Below are positions 35,726 through 45,910 of a stretch of DNA of 64,000 bases, piece by piece. Origin of the DNA: Buxus sempervirens (Eukaryota > Streptophyta > Magnoliopsida > Buxales > Buxaceae); NCBI GenBank assembly GCA_947561395.2, contig OX387190.1, forward strand, positions 26,468,858 through 26,532,857, given 5' to 3'. Both the position numbers and the translations under genes were made by a program. Positions within the stretch are counted from its first letter, which is position 1. Each line of letters starts with the position of its first letter. A model generated the notes under the pieces. The model was not told where the DNA came from and ran no database searches. It saw nothing but the letters and a program-made list of their open reading frames with translations.

Positions 35726-38700
35726 ATGAAGCTTCTCTTTTGGAACTGTCATGGCCTTGGTCAGGCCGTGACTCAACAGCACTTGCGCGACCAAGCTTTT
35801 GCTCACAGACCGGACTTGATCCTCCTATCTGAAACTTTTGCTAAAAGTAGAACTATTACCAAAGTAGTTACTTCTTTAGGATATGCTAATCACTTTGCTA
35901 TTCCTTCTTATAATCGTAAAGAAGGATTTTGTGTGCTTTGGAAAAAGGATTTTGATATTTCTGTTATGTATCAATTTGAATGGATGATCATCTTACAGGT
36001 TTCCTTTAAAGGTACTTCATGGATTCTGTTGTTTGTTCATGCAGATTCCCACATTTCTAAACAAAATGATCAGTGGTCAAACATCATTAACTTGATTGCT
36101 ACCTTCTCCCTCCCCTGCATTTTATTGGGTGATTTCAATGCAATGTTACACCCTTCTGAGAAACGCGGAGGAAGCCCGCTGATACACACCCAGGTGCAAA
36201 ATTTCAGAAGACTCATAAATTCGTGTTCACTGGTGGAGCTACCTTCAAAAGGACCACAGTTCACTTGGACAAACAGCCAGCAAGGACTCCGTCGTATCTC
36301 GGAGAAATTGGATCGAGTCTTCGTGTCTACTGACCTCCTGGACCTCTTTCCTAACCCGGCGGTATTCACTCAGCCCATAATTGCATCGGATCATTGCCCG
36401 CTTGTTCTCAATCTTCTCCATTCTAGGAAAGGCAAATCTCGACCATTCCGGTTCGAGGCGTTTTGGATCCAGGAGGATTCCTGTTTAAACGTCATTCACA
36501 ACTCTTGGAATGATATGCCACGGTCGGACTCAGTTCAACAGAAGCTGCGTAAACTCAGTTATCAGCTCAAAATATGGAACCGAGAGGAGGTTGGAAACAT
36601 TCATCAGAAGAAACTGGAGCTAAGAGTCAAGATAGCGGATATCCAAGAGGTGATAGATAGTCAGTCATCTGCTTCTCTTTTCCTCGAGGAACAACACTTG
36701 CTGCACCAATATGCAAAGATCCTACGACAGCAGGAGACATTCTGGGCGCAGAGGTCAAGGGTGAATTGGCTGAAGGAAGGGGATCAGAACACATCGTTCT
36801 TCCACAGAACCACAATGATCCGAAGACAAAAGAACATCATACTTTCTCTAAAAGATGAAGCAGGAAATGAAGTAACATCCACACAGCAAATAGAAAAGAT
36901 GTTCTTGTCTCACTTCCAACTACAATACAAGGCACAACATAATTGGAGTAATTTTGAATTGCCGGGGTTGATTCCAAAAAAAGTTACCATGGCTCAAAGC
37001 AATCTTCTAGAAGAGGTTCCTACAACTCTTGAGATTTGGAACGTGGTTACGTCTCTCGGCCCACTTAAAGCCCCGGGACCTGACGGATTCCAAGGTATCT
37101 TCTACACTACCTATTGGAACATTATAGGGGCTGAGGTAGTCTCCACTGTTCAGGCTTTCTTCAGGTACGGATGTCTACCTTCTGGGATTAATCACACTTT
37201 TATTGCTTTAATTCCTAAATCCCTTCATCCTCGTTCGGTTAACGACTTCCGTCCTATAGGCCTCTGCAATTTTTTGTATAAAATCATCTCCAAAATCCTT
37301 GTTAATAGAATCCGGCCTCTTCTACAGGACATTATCTCTCCTTACCAAACTGCCTTTGTGCCAAATCGGTCAATTAGAGATAACATCCTTGTCAATCATG
37401 AAATTGCCCACTGTTTTAGAAAAAAATCAAAAAAAAACTTAAAATATAATCATATCAGAAAATCAAAAAAACCTAGCAATAAACAGAAAAATACTTCTGG
37501 TCGTAATGGTCTCTTTGCTCTTAAGCTTGACTTTTCAAAAGCCTACGATAGGTTGAGTTGGTCCTTCCTTGAAGTAGTGCTCCAAAGTCATGGATTTCAA
37601 CCTAAAAGTGTGGCTCTCATTATGGAATGTGTCAAATCTGTTTCTTATAGTATACTTGTTAATGGAAAACCTGTGGGTCATTTTAATGCTGAATGTGGTC
37701 TTCGTCAAGGGGATCCTTTGTCCCCATATTTGTTTATTATATGTCAGCAAGTGTTATCTTTGGCTATCACTCGTGCAGAAATGGACAATAGAGTTAGAGG
37801 TGTTTGCATCAGGAAAGGGAGTATAGCTGTGTCTCATTTAATGTATGCTGATGACGTTTATATATATGGTCATGTGTCTGCTCGTGAAGTGCATGTTACT
37901 GCTAGGATTCTTCATCGATACTGCCTTGAAGCTGGTCAAGCGATCAATTATGGAAAATCCTCCCTTCATTTCAGTCATAACACTTGCACTGTGGACAAGT
38001 CTAACACTATCCAAACATTTGGGATACATGGTCAGTATTCCCACGGTAAGTATCTTGGCTTGCCTGTGTGGAGCAAAAAGCCTAAAGCTTCTGATTGTAA
38101 GGAATTATTGGATAAGATGGCCTCCAAACTAAATGGATGGAAAGCACACTTGCTTTCACAAATGGGCCGTGTTATACTAATTCAATCGGTTTTATGTGCT
38201 CAACCTACTCATTACATGAACTGTTTTTTGCTACCTCAGGAGGTGCTGAACAAGATGGACAAGATGGCCAGGCAATTCTTTTGGACTAAGAGGAATGATA
38301 CCCAAGCTCTACACTCAATATGTTGGGAACGCATCACAACACCATGGAGAAGTGGCGGCCTTAACATTAAAAGACTTCCATGCATGAACAAGGCTTTAAT
38401 CCTCAAATCAGCCTGGCATCTCACTACAAACCACCAAGGTATTTGGTCAAGACTCATGAAAAGTGCATACTTTCCTAACTCGACTTTTCTCAATTCAGGT
38501 TTTGGCAGGCAGCATTCGTACGGTTGGAATCAGCTACACCACATGGCAAAATGGATAACTAAGGGGAGCACTTGGTTGGTAGCTAATGGGCAAGACATTA
38601 GCATTCTAAAGGATCAATGGATTCATGGAAGACCAGGAACCTTACAATTGGATCACAACACTTCCCAATTTAATCTCAATACAGTTCAGCAACTCATATG

Positions 38701-39910
38701 CCCAAGAACCAATACTTGGAATACAGCTTTGCTTCATAGATTCTGGAATGCCGAAAATGTTAAAGCCATTACAAATACCCCAATATTCTCTGCTCTTGGT
38801 AATGACGAAAGGCATTGGAGCTCCACAGCTACTGGAAGGTTTAGTGTCGCGTCTGGATATCGGTTAATTTTGGGTCACCAACTTCAAGATACTCATCCCA
38901 TATGGCTCAAAATATGGCATTTAGACTGCCCTGGTCGTATCAAGCTTTTTATGTGGAAATGTTTACATAATGGTCTCCCAACCGCTGTGTTTTTAAAAAA
39001 TAGGAACATTAATGTTGATACTTCTTGTTGCTTTTGTGCAGACTCTCAAGAAACTAATGAACACTTGTGGCTCACTTGCCCCTTCTCTCGAGCAGTCTGG
39101 TTTAAGATGTTGGGAGGCACAGCTCAAGAAAAAGGGCCTCAACACTCGTTCTTTCATTGGTTTGTTAACTTAGTTTCTATGAAAGATCTTCCTATCAATT
39201 TTGACTCCAAATCTTTCCTTGCAGGAATTGCAAACTTTGGTTGGATTATCTGGACACATCGAGTTGCCATTAAGATGGAAGCCAAGTCTCCCTCAATTGA
39301 AGCCGCATGTGCCATGTTACATCGACTTCAGGAGGATTCCAGATATCTAATCTCTCGGTCTGTTTCCAGCGACAAAACCAGAATTTATTCAGATATTAGC
39401 TGGCAGAAACCACCCTCAGCGTTTATCAAACTGAATTTTGATGGTGCTTGGAGATCATCCACGAACAAGGCTGCTGTTGGAGGAGTCCTCCGGAATTCTG
39501 TGGGTAAATTTTTGGCAGGCTTTGCATCTGAAGTTCACACCACATCAGCAATTGAAGCTGAAGCTCATGCGGCCTTGGAAGGCACTCGTCTGGCTGTTGC
39601 TACAGGAGTTACCAATCTTGTTGTTGAGGGAGATTCACAGGTCATCATTGAACTTTTACAAGCTACTTCTCCCAACTTTCCTTGGCGCATCAAAGGCCTT
39701 ATGTTAGAAATTAAACTCCTTTGTCAATCCTTCTCATCTGTCACTTTCCGTCACTGCTTCAGAGAAGGGAATGCAGCTGCTGACTCTTTTGCCAACTTTG
39801 CTTTGGATTATTTTTCTTGTATTTGGTTATCATCCCTACCCCCTTCCCTTTCCCTTGTATTATTATCCGACACCTTGGGACGTTCTGTTCCAAGGCTGGT
39901 CCCCCTTTAA
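35726..39910 (+). CDS. LINE ORF2, endonuclease-reverse transcriptase-RNase H polyprotein
   Basis: A 1394-residue open frame from ATG (MKLLFWNCHGLG). The apurinic-type endonuclease domain (about 1-230) shows WNCHG, SETFA, GDFN at about 135 and SDH at about 221. The reverse transcriptase (about 450-730) has GPDGF, the LKLDFSKAYDRLSW block, RQGDPLSPYLF and YADD at about 706-710. A zf-RVT region near 1070-1130 shows WKCLHNGLP and CCFC...HLWLTCPFSRAVW. The RNase H domain (about 1235-1370) has acidic residues in LNFDGAW, AEAEAHAALEG, VVEGDSQ and NAAADSFANFA. A Lys-rich insert of about 25 residues precedes the LKLDFSKAYD block and looks longer than usual. No stops or frameshifts are seen, so the protein could be active. 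Confidence 0.92.
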   Translation: MKLLFWNCHGLGQAVTQQHLRDQAFAHRPDLILLSETFAKSRTITKVVTSLGYANHFAIPSYNRKEGFCVLWKKDFDISVMYQFEWMIILQVSFKGTSWILLFVHADSHISKQNDQWSNIINLIATFSLPCILLGDFNAMLHPSEKRGGSPLIHTQVQNFRRLINSCSLVELPSKGPQFTWTNSQQGLRRISEKLDRVFVSTDLLDLFPNPAVFTQPIIASDHCPLVLNLLHSRKGKSRPFRFEAFWIQEDSCLNVIHNSWNDMPRSDSVQQKLRKLSYQLKIWNREEVGNIHQKKLELRVKIADIQEVIDSQSSASLFLEEQHLLHQYAKILRQQETFWAQRSRVNWLKEGDQNTSFFHRTTMIRRQKNIILSLKDEAGNEVTSTQQIEKMFLSHFQLQYKAQHNWSNFELPGLIPKKVTMAQSNLLEEVPTTLEIWNVVTSLGPLKAPGPDGFQGIFYTTYWNIIGAEVVSTVQAFFRYGCLPSGINHTFIALIPKSLHPRSVNDFRPIGLCNFLYKIISKILVNRIRPLLQDIISPYQTAFVPNRSIRDNILVNHEIAHCFRKKSKKNLKYNHIRKSKKPSNKQKNTSGRNGLFALKLDFSKAYDRLSWSFLEVVLQSHGFQPKSVALIMECVKSVSYSILVNGKPVGHFNAECGLRQGDPLSPYLFIICQQVLSLAITRAEMDNRVRGVCIRKGSIAVSHLMYADDVYIYGHVSAREVHVTARILHRYCLEAGQAINYGKSSLHFSHNTCTVDKSNTIQTFGIHGQYSHGKYLGLPVWSKKPKASDCKELLDKMASKLNGWKAHLLSQMGRVILIQSVLCAQPTHYMNCFLLPQEVLNKMDKMARQFFWTKRNDTQALHSICWERITTPWRSGGLNIKRLPCMNKALILKSAWHLTTNHQGIWSRLMKSAYFPNSTFLNSGFGRQHSYGWNQLHHMAKWITKGSTWLVANGQDISILKDQWIHGRPGTLQLDHNTSQFNLNTVQQLICPRTNTWNTALLHRFWNAENVKAITNTPIFSALGNDERHWSSTATGRFSVASGYRLILGHQLQDTHPIWLKIWHLDCPGRIKLFMWKCLHNGLPTAVFLKNRNINVDTSCCFCADSQETNEHLWLTCPFSRAVWFKMLGGTAQEKGPQHSFFHWFVNLVSMKDLPINFDSKSFLAGIANFGWIIWTHRVAIKMEAKSPSIEAACAMLHRLQEDSRYLISRSVSSDKTRIYSDISWQKPPSAFIKLNFDGAWRSSTNKAAVGGVLRNSVGKFLAGFASEVHTTSAIEAEAHAALEGTRLAVATGVTNLVVEGDSQVIIELLQATSPNFPWRIKGLMLEIKLLCQSFSSVTFRHCFREGNAAADSFANFALDYFSCIWLSSLPPSLSLVLLSDTLGRSVPRLVPL

Positions 39911-39937
39911 TATAAGCATTTTACCACCAAAAAAAAA

Positions 39938-39948
39938 AAGTATGCGTG
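39938..39948. repeat. TSD of the full-length LINE, right copy
   Basis: The sequence aagtatgcgtg is identical to 33762-33772. The first two bases merge with the A-tail, so the duplication could be 9-11 bp. Confidence 0.85.
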
Positions 39949-39972
39949 AACGACTAGGAAACAGACTATGCA

Positions 39973-40206
39973 GAACTACAGAGAGAGCTTAGAGAGAGTG
40001 GGAATGGGTACCTTTCCGGACAACCACAGTGTGCATTAACACCTGTGCAACATAGGCTGGGAACGAAGAACTACAGAGAGAGCTTAGAGAGAGTGGGAAT
40101 GGGTACCTTTCCGGGGTCTCTCCTTGCACCTGTGAACCATAGGTGAATAGGCAACACCTATCACAACCACAGTGTGCATTAACACTTGTGCAACATAGGC
40201 TAGGAA
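39973..40206. repeat. Tandem duplication between the LINE and the copia element
   Basis: Unit 1 (39973-40064) and unit 2 (40068-40206) share gaactacagagagagcttag, gtgggaatgggtacctttcc and acaaccacagtgtgcattaa. Unit 2 carries an extra 48 bp in the middle, so unit 1 has a deletion or unit 2 an insertion. Confidence 0.8.
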
Positions 40207-40277
40207 CACACCTACACAAACCGCACAACATGTTCTCCGAGAGACTTGAACCCGAGACCATAACAAGATGCTGGACC
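40190..40277 (-). mobile_element. Possible tRNA-derived SINE fragment, split by the copia element
   Basis: On the minus strand ggtctcgggttcaagtctc (about 40258-40240) resembles a pol III B box. Across the copia insertion the minus strand carries tagcatgttgggcc (about 47024-47011), which loosely resembles an A box at a suitable spacing once the copia element is removed. No poly-A or T-rich 3' tail was found. The call is tentative. Confidence 0.35.
40273..40277. repeat. TSD of the copia element, left copy
   Basis: The sequence ggacc directly precedes the 5' LTR and recurs at 47000-47004 directly after the 3' LTR. Confidence 0.9.
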
Positions 40278-41362
40278 TGTTGTGTTTTGGTCGTTTTTTG
40301 AGGACTCAAAATTCCTTTGTTTCTTGTGTGGGAAGAATAGTCCCACATTGGAAATTTACTGAAGCCTCATTGTGTTAATATAGGATGGTGAGAACTAAAG
40401 GGGTGTAACCCCTAAAGTGAGACATTGTTCCTGTTGTCGAGGTTTCTTTGAATCACGCGCGCGCACGCAGCCGCCGCCGTCCGGTCGGTCGGTATCTTTT
40501 TAATCGATTAAATTTTTTTTTTTTAACAAAATGAAAATCGGTTTTAACTTTGATCTAATCGTTGGATTATTTTATTACCGTTTTATTTTATTAACGTTGA
40601 GTTGATTATATTCGTTGGGTTATTAACGTTCTAATTAACCGTTGGGTTAATTAACGTTAATAACGTTTTTGTGGGATGGTCTATTTAAAGGGTTAGGGTT
40701 TCGGTTCTAAAAACAACGAAGTTAGAATCTCTTCTCTGGAAAAACGAACGGAGAAAACCCTACCTTCATCTTCTTCTTTTTTCGTCTGGTTTAAGAAGAG
40801 TGCTGCTGCCATTGAGTTCGCTGATATCCCAGCATTGTCTGTGCGGCTTGCTGGAGGATCTTAGTGTCCGTTGAATGCTGGAAGCCACAGTATCCAGACC
40901 CACGCACTGAGGAATCATTCCGAAAGGGGGTTGCTGAAAGGCTTTAAGCACAGGGGTTTATCTCCTCGCCTCGGGCAAAAATCAATAAGTTTTTAATTTG
41001 ATTTTCAATTGTTTCTATTTGATCGTTCATCTATTCTGTTTCTGCAATTACTTATATTTGATCTTCGTACGTTGCTATTATTACCATGATCTTCATCTGA
41101 ATGTTATGCTGTTTTATCTATATCAATTTTATCTCTATTATTAATAGCATTTCTCTGCTGTTGCATATTATTTCCATCTATGAGTTTGGTTAGTACCTAT
41201 AAGTTTCTGTTATTGAATTCATCACTGATATTATAATCTCTGTTATTGAATTAATCACTGATATTATAATCATATAGCTAGTCTTTCTTCCCATACGTGC
41301 TTCTCAATTTTCTGTCTTGCAGAATCTTGTATTTTCTATCTTATAGTACCCAAGGAACAACA
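40278..41362 (+). repeat. 5' LTR of the copia element
   Basis: Starts TGTTGTGTTTTGG, ends AAGGAACAACA; 1085 bp. It contains a TATA-like ctatttaaag at 40681-40690, followed by a short region that would be transcribed. Confidence 0.93.
40681..40690 (+). promoter_or_regulatory. TATA-like element of the copia 5' LTR
   Basis: The sequence ctatttaaag lies about 400 bp into the LTR, in the position expected for the U3 promoter. The same sequence is in the 3' LTR near 46318. Confidence 0.4.
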
Positions 41363-41413
41363 ATCTTAAAGCCTTTCATCAAACTATTTGATAGAAAATT
41401 TGCTGTTATTGAT

Positions 41414-44400
41414 ATGGAACACATTAGAACCCCATCTGCTGTAGATCTCACTAAAGTTGAACCCTTAGTTGGGGACAACTTCAAAAGATGGAAACAGAAA
41501 TTGTACTATTTGCTTGAAACTTTAGAGATTGATTTTGTGTTAACAAAATCTAAACCAGAAATCCCTGAAGGTGAAACTGAGTCACCTGAATTGACTAAAT
41601 GGATAAAAGCTGAGAGGATGTGTAGGCATTACATCCTAAATTCTTTAACTAATGATCTGTTTGATATTTACTGTGTTTATGAAACTGCTAGAGACTTATG
41701 GGAAGCATTACATAAGAAATACATAACTGAAGATGCAGGTGTTGTTAAATTTGCCATAGGGAAATTCCTGGAATTTATTATGATTGATGGCAAACCTGTT
41801 TCTGATCAAATTAATGAATATCAGAAAACTGTTAGGGATCTATCTAATGAAGGAATTTTATTACCTGGGAAATTTGTGGCTGGAGCTTTAATAGAGAAGT
41901 TACCTCCTTCCTGGAAGGTATATAAAACTAACCTTAAGCACAAAAGAAAAGACATGACTCTAGATGAACTAATAGTGCATATAAGGATAGAAGAACAAGC
42001 CCAATCTAGAGAAAAGGTACAAAAACCTCAAGTTCCCTATCCAACTAGTAAAGCCAACTTTGTTGAGGGTTCTAAGAAGAAGAAATGGGATAATCATAAA
42101 TCCTTTAGACCTACCAACAAAACTGATTTTAAGAAGAGAGGTAACTGCTTTGTCTGTGGCAAACCTGGCCATCATGCGGCTCAATGCCGGCATAAGAAAG
42201 GCAAAGATAGACCTCAACTTAACTTGGCTGAAACTGATGTTATTGTTGCTGTTATTTCAGAAATAAATTTGACAAGCAACAACAAGGAATGGGTGGTGGA
42301 CACTGGTGCTACGAAGCACATTTGTGGAGATCGTGATATGTTCACATCTTACCAACCCGTGGGAGAAGGCGAGCAGGTATATCTAGCAGACTCTCGTACA
42401 TCTCCAGTTTCTGGGAAAGGGAAAGTTCTAATCAAACTTACTTCTGGGAAGCAACTTGTATTGACTGAGGTTCTTCATGTACCTGGGATTAGAAGGAACC
42501 TAGTATCAGGATACCTTCTGAATAAAGTGGGGATCAAACTTGTATTTGAGGGTAATAAGGTAGTACTCTCTAGGAATGGGATATTCTTGGGCAAGGGATA
42601 TTGTAATAATGGATTGTTTGTTCTGAATGTTTCCGATGAAATTAATGAAATAACCGGTTCAGCTTACTTGATTGACTCAATTTCTTTATGGCATGCAAGA
42701 TTAGGCCACACTAATATTTCATACATTAAAAGAATGCAAAGTCTAGGATTAATCAAGAATACAACAAACAATAACTTTGATAAATGTGAATCATGCTCTG
42801 AAGCAAAATTCACAAATAAACCCCATAAATCTATAAAAAGAGAAACCGAACTTCTTAATCTAATTCATAGTGATATAGCTGATATGAAGCACACTATGTC
42901 TAGAGGAGGTAAAAATTATTTTATTACCTTTATAGACGACTTTAGTAGATTTACTAAAGTTTATCTTTTAAGAAGTAAGGATGAAGCAGAAGAGACTTTT
43001 ATCAAGTATAAAACTGAAATAGAAAATCAATTAAATAAGAAGATTAAAAGACTTAGAACAGATAGAGGAGGTGAGTATGGCTCAAACCCATTTCACAAAT
43101 ATTGTGAAGAGAATGGGATTATTCATGAAGTCACTGCTCCCTACTCTCCTGAGTCTAATGGAGTAGCTGAGAGAAAGAATAGAACTCTTAAAGAAATGAT
43201 GAACTCCATGATTGTAAGTTCTGGTTCACCCGCAAATTTGTGGGGGGAAGCTATCCTTTCTGCTTGTTTTATAACAAACAGGATTCCTCATAAGAAAACT
43301 GGTAAGACTCCCTTTGAACTTTGGAAGGGACACACTCCTAACTTAAATTACATTAAGGTGTGGGGTTGTCTAGCTAAAGTGGGTCTACCAATTATTAAGA
43401 GAAAAAGGATAGGACCTAAGACTATTGATTGTGTCTTTATAGGTTATGCTGAGCACAGCGCTGCCTATAGATTTCTTACTTTGAAATCTGTAGATGATAA
43501 TATGGTGTCAGCTAACTCTATAATAGAATATAGGGATGCAGACTTTTTTGAGTTTACTTTCCCTTTAAGGTCAAAAGTGACATTAGGTTCAGATGTGGCT
43601 TCCTCAAGCCAAACCAATGGATTAGAACCTGAACCAAGTCTTAGAATTGAACCAGAACATGTTGTAGAACCTGAACAGAGTCTTAGAATTGAACCAGAAA
43701 ATAATATAGAACTTGAACCTGAATTAAGAAGAAGTAAAAGACCTAGGAAGACTACCAACCTAGGAGATGACTTTTATACATTCTTAATAGATGGTGAACC
43801 TGCATCCTATGGAGAAGCTATGACTTCTCCAGATGCAGTGTTTTGGAGAGAAGCCATTAATAGTGAGCTAGATTCAATTTTAGCCAATCATACTTGGGAG
43901 TTAGTTGATTTGCCACTTGGAACTAAACCCATAGGATGTAAATGGATTTTTAGGAAAAAGTTAAAAACAGATGGTTCTGTAGATAAATACAAAGCTAGAC
44001 TAGTTGCAAAAGGTTTTAGTCAACAAAAGGAGGTAGACTATTTTGATACCTATGCACCAGTGGCTAGAATTACTACCATCAGGATATTGATAGCCTTAGC
44101 ATCTATAAATAACCTTGTAATTCACCAAATGGATGTTAAAACTGCATTTTTAAATGGTGATTTAGAAGAAGAGATTTATATGAAACAACCTGAAGGTTTT
44201 AATGTACCTGGAAAAGAAAATAAAGTTTGTAGATTAGTTAAATCTTTGTATGGTTTGAAACAAGCACCTAAACAGTGGCATGAAAAGTTTGATAAAGTGC
44301 TTGTAATGAATGGGTTTCATATAAATGATTCAGATAGGTGTGTATATTATAAGTTTAATAATAATTTAGGAGTTATTATTTGCTTATATGTAGATGACAT

Positions 44401-45349
44401 GCTTATCATGGGTACTAGCTTAGACGTAGTAGTTTCTACTAAGCAATTTCTTTCTTCTAAATTTGAGATGAAAGATTTAGGAGATGCTGATGTTATTTTA
44501 GGCATCAAGATATTAAGAGAGTCGGGTAGTATCAAATTAAGCCAATCACATTATGTAGAGAAGATTCTAAGGAAGTTTGGACATATGGATTCTGATCCAT
44601 TATCCTCTCCTTATGATTCTAGCATACAACTTAGAAAGAATTCAGGTGATAGTGTATCCCAGGTTGAGTATGCTAGAGTGATTGGTTCATTGATGTATTT
44701 GATGAACTGCACCAGACCTGATATTGCATATGCAGTAGGGAGACTGAGTAGGTATACTAATAGTCCTAACTATGAACATTGGAGAGCCTTAGTTAGGGTT
44801 TTGAGATACCTTAAGGGTACAATGGATTATTGTTTACAGTACTCAGGATATCCTACTGTTTTGGAGGGCTATTGTGATGCAAACTGGGTGACTGGGCATG
44901 ATGATACAAATTCAACCAGTGGATATGTATTTACTTTCGGAGGTGGGGCTGTTTCATGGAAATCATGTAAACAGTCGTGTAATGCAAAATCCACCATGGA
45001 ATCAGAGTTTGTAGCTTTAGAGCTAGCTGGTGGAGAGGCAGAGTGGTTGAGAAACCTTCTGCATGATATCCCTTTATGGACGAAACCAGCACCTCCTATA
45101 ACTATTCTGTGTGATAATCAGGCAGCAATAGCAAAAGCCCAGAATAATATATACAATGGTAAAAAGAGACACATAAGATTGAGGCATAATATTATTAGAC
45201 AATTACTCAGTGATGGAGTAATTGCATTGACTTTTGTGAAGTCAGCTGGGAATTTGGCTGACCCTCTGACAAAGCCTCTGAGCAAAAAGCTCGTAATTAG
45301 CACATCGAGGGGGATGGGTCTAAAACCCATAAAAATGAACAACCCGTGA
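41414..45349 (+). CDS. Copia Gag-Pol polyprotein, intact
   Basis: A 1311-residue open frame. I chose the ATG at 41414 ([11 protein letters not shown]) because the upstream in-frame codons lie in the LTR. Gag of the UBN2 type occupies about residues 15-230, with a CCHC zinc knuckle [16 protein letters not shown] at about 245. The protease has VVDTGATKH at about 295. The integrase has an HHCC region from about 426 (HARLGHTN...CESC) and a DDE core (FIDDFSRF at about 505, then [10 protein letters not shown] and [12 protein letters not shown]). The RT has [28 protein letters not shown] and YVDDM at about 991. The RNase H ends [11 protein letters not shown]-like near the C-terminus. The Glu-rich stretch with three near-repeats of LRIEPE at about 735-770 is a linker peculiarity. 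No stop or frameshift is seen, so it may be an active copy. Confidence 0.95.
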   Translation: MEHIRTPSAVDLTKVEPLVGDNFKRWKQKLYYLLETLEIDFVLTKSKPEIPEGETESPELTKWIKAERMCRHYILNSLTNDLFDIYCVYETARDLWEALHKKYITEDAGVVKFAIGKFLEFIMIDGKPVSDQINEYQKTVRDLSNEGILLPGKFVAGALIEKLPPSWKVYKTNLKHKRKDMTLDELIVHIRIEEQAQSREKVQKPQVPYPTSKANFVEGSKKKKWDNHKSFRPTNKTDFKKRGNCFVCGKPGHHAAQCRHKKGKDRPQLNLAETDVIVAVISEINLTSNNKEWVVDTGATKHICGDRDMFTSYQPVGEGEQVYLADSRTSPVSGKGKVLIKLTSGKQLVLTEVLHVPGIRRNLVSGYLLNKVGIKLVFEGNKVVLSRNGIFLGKGYCNNGLFVLNVSDEINEITGSAYLIDSISLWHARLGHTNISYIKRMQSLGLIKNTTNNNFDKCESCSEAKFTNKPHKSIKRETELLNLIHSDIADMKHTMSRGGKNYFITFIDDFSRFTKVYLLRSKDEAEETFIKYKTEIENQLNKKIKRLRTDRGGEYGSNPFHKYCEENGIIHEVTAPYSPESNGVAERKNRTLKEMMNSMIVSSGSPANLWGEAILSACFITNRIPHKKTGKTPFELWKGHTPNLNYIKVWGCLAKVGLPIIKRKRIGPKTIDCVFIGYAEHSAAYRFLTLKSVDDNMVSANSIIEYRDADFFEFTFPLRSKVTLGSDVASSSQTNGLEPEPSLRIEPEHVVEPEQSLRIEPENNIELEPELRRSKRPRKTTNLGDDFYTFLIDGEPASYGEAMTSPDAVFWREAINSELDSILANHTWELVDLPLGTKPIGCKWIFRKKLKTDGSVDKYKARLVAKGFSQQKEVDYFDTYAPVARITTIRILIALASINNLVIHQMDVKTAFLNGDLEEEIYMKQPEGFNVPGKENKVCRLVKSLYGLKQAPKQWHEKFDKVLVMNGFHINDSDRCVYYKFNNNLGVIICLYVDDMLIMGTSLDVVVSTKQFLSSKFEMKDLGDADVILGIKILRESGSIKLSQSHYVEKILRKFGHMDSDPLSSPYDSSIQLRKNSGDSVSQVEYARVIGSLMYLMNCTRPDIAYAVGRLSRYTNSPNYEHWRALVRVLRYLKGTMDYCLQYSGYPTVLEGYCDANWVTGHDDTNSTSGYVFTFGGGAVSWKSCKQSCNAKSTMESEFVALELAGGEAEWLRNLLHDIPLWTKPAPPITILCDNQAAIAKAQNNIYNGKKRHIRLRHNIIRQLLSDGVIALTFVKSAGNLADPLTKPLSKKLVISTSRGMGLKPIKMNNP

Positions 45350-45910
45350 TGGTAACCCAACCTATGTGAATGGCGATCCCAGGAAATAGGTTCAATGGGA
45401 AGAACAAGTCACTTGAGTTGTTTGGAAAAGCACTACAAATAATTTATTATTTGAGAAACCTATCCCTATGATGTGAGTAGTGCAAAACTGCAACGAATGT
45501 GAGGATGAGTCATGGGACTCTTAATAATTTCCATATTCTTTTATAGATGGTGTGTTTTAGTTGCGGTTTACACACTTGATGGAAATTACCTATGTGAGTG
45601 TTGAGGTGGAGCCGCCTCTGTTGAGAATATGGGTTAATTCTCTAGAGCGCTCACGAGACCAGCAGGCGCATGGCCGTATAGGCGCCAACCCGATTAGAAC
45701 TCAAAGGCAGGTATTCTAGTGTGTGGACTGCAGAGGTAGTTGATTCACGCTAAAGAGATAAGGTTAAAGAATTTATTCTACCGGGTCTCTGTGAAGCCTA
45801 TTCTGTAAGTACTAAGTGTCGGTTGAAGTCCAAAAGACACCGGCATTAATGCATATTAGAATTTTAGTCACTCTGTTAATTTTTTTAATTTTGAGTCCTG
45901 TGGGGGGAAT
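45350..45910 (+). other. Copia 3' untranslated region and polypurine tract
   Basis: Non-coding, ending in tgtggggggaat (about 45899-45910), a polypurine tract directly before the 3' LTR and the likely primer for plus-strand synthesis. Confidence 0.75.

Larger units (their letters stand above)
33773..39937 (+). mobile_element. Full-length L1-type LINE with both ORFs open
   Basis: A 6.2-kb non-LTR retrotransposon. It has a 5' UTR of about 640 bp (33773-34409), ORF1 (34410-35723), ORF2 (35726-39910), a very short 3' UTR and an A-tail (about 39929-39938), flanked by an 11-bp TSD. Near the 5' end two short direct repeats occur (gtggggcaacaa at 33770 and 33800; aaggcgatttgaaggcg twice near 33809-33860), which may be promoter repeats of the element. 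ORF1 ends two bases before the ORF2 ATG, so ORF2 is probably reached by reinitiation. Intact frames and TSD indicate a fairly recent insertion. It sits in the 5' flank of ABCI10, about 1 kb from its start codon. Confidence 0.93.

Noticed and set aside
40240-40260. Functional tRNA gene suggested by the B-box-like sequence
   Set aside because: No cloverleaf or acceptor stem can be formed around it; at best a SINE fragment.
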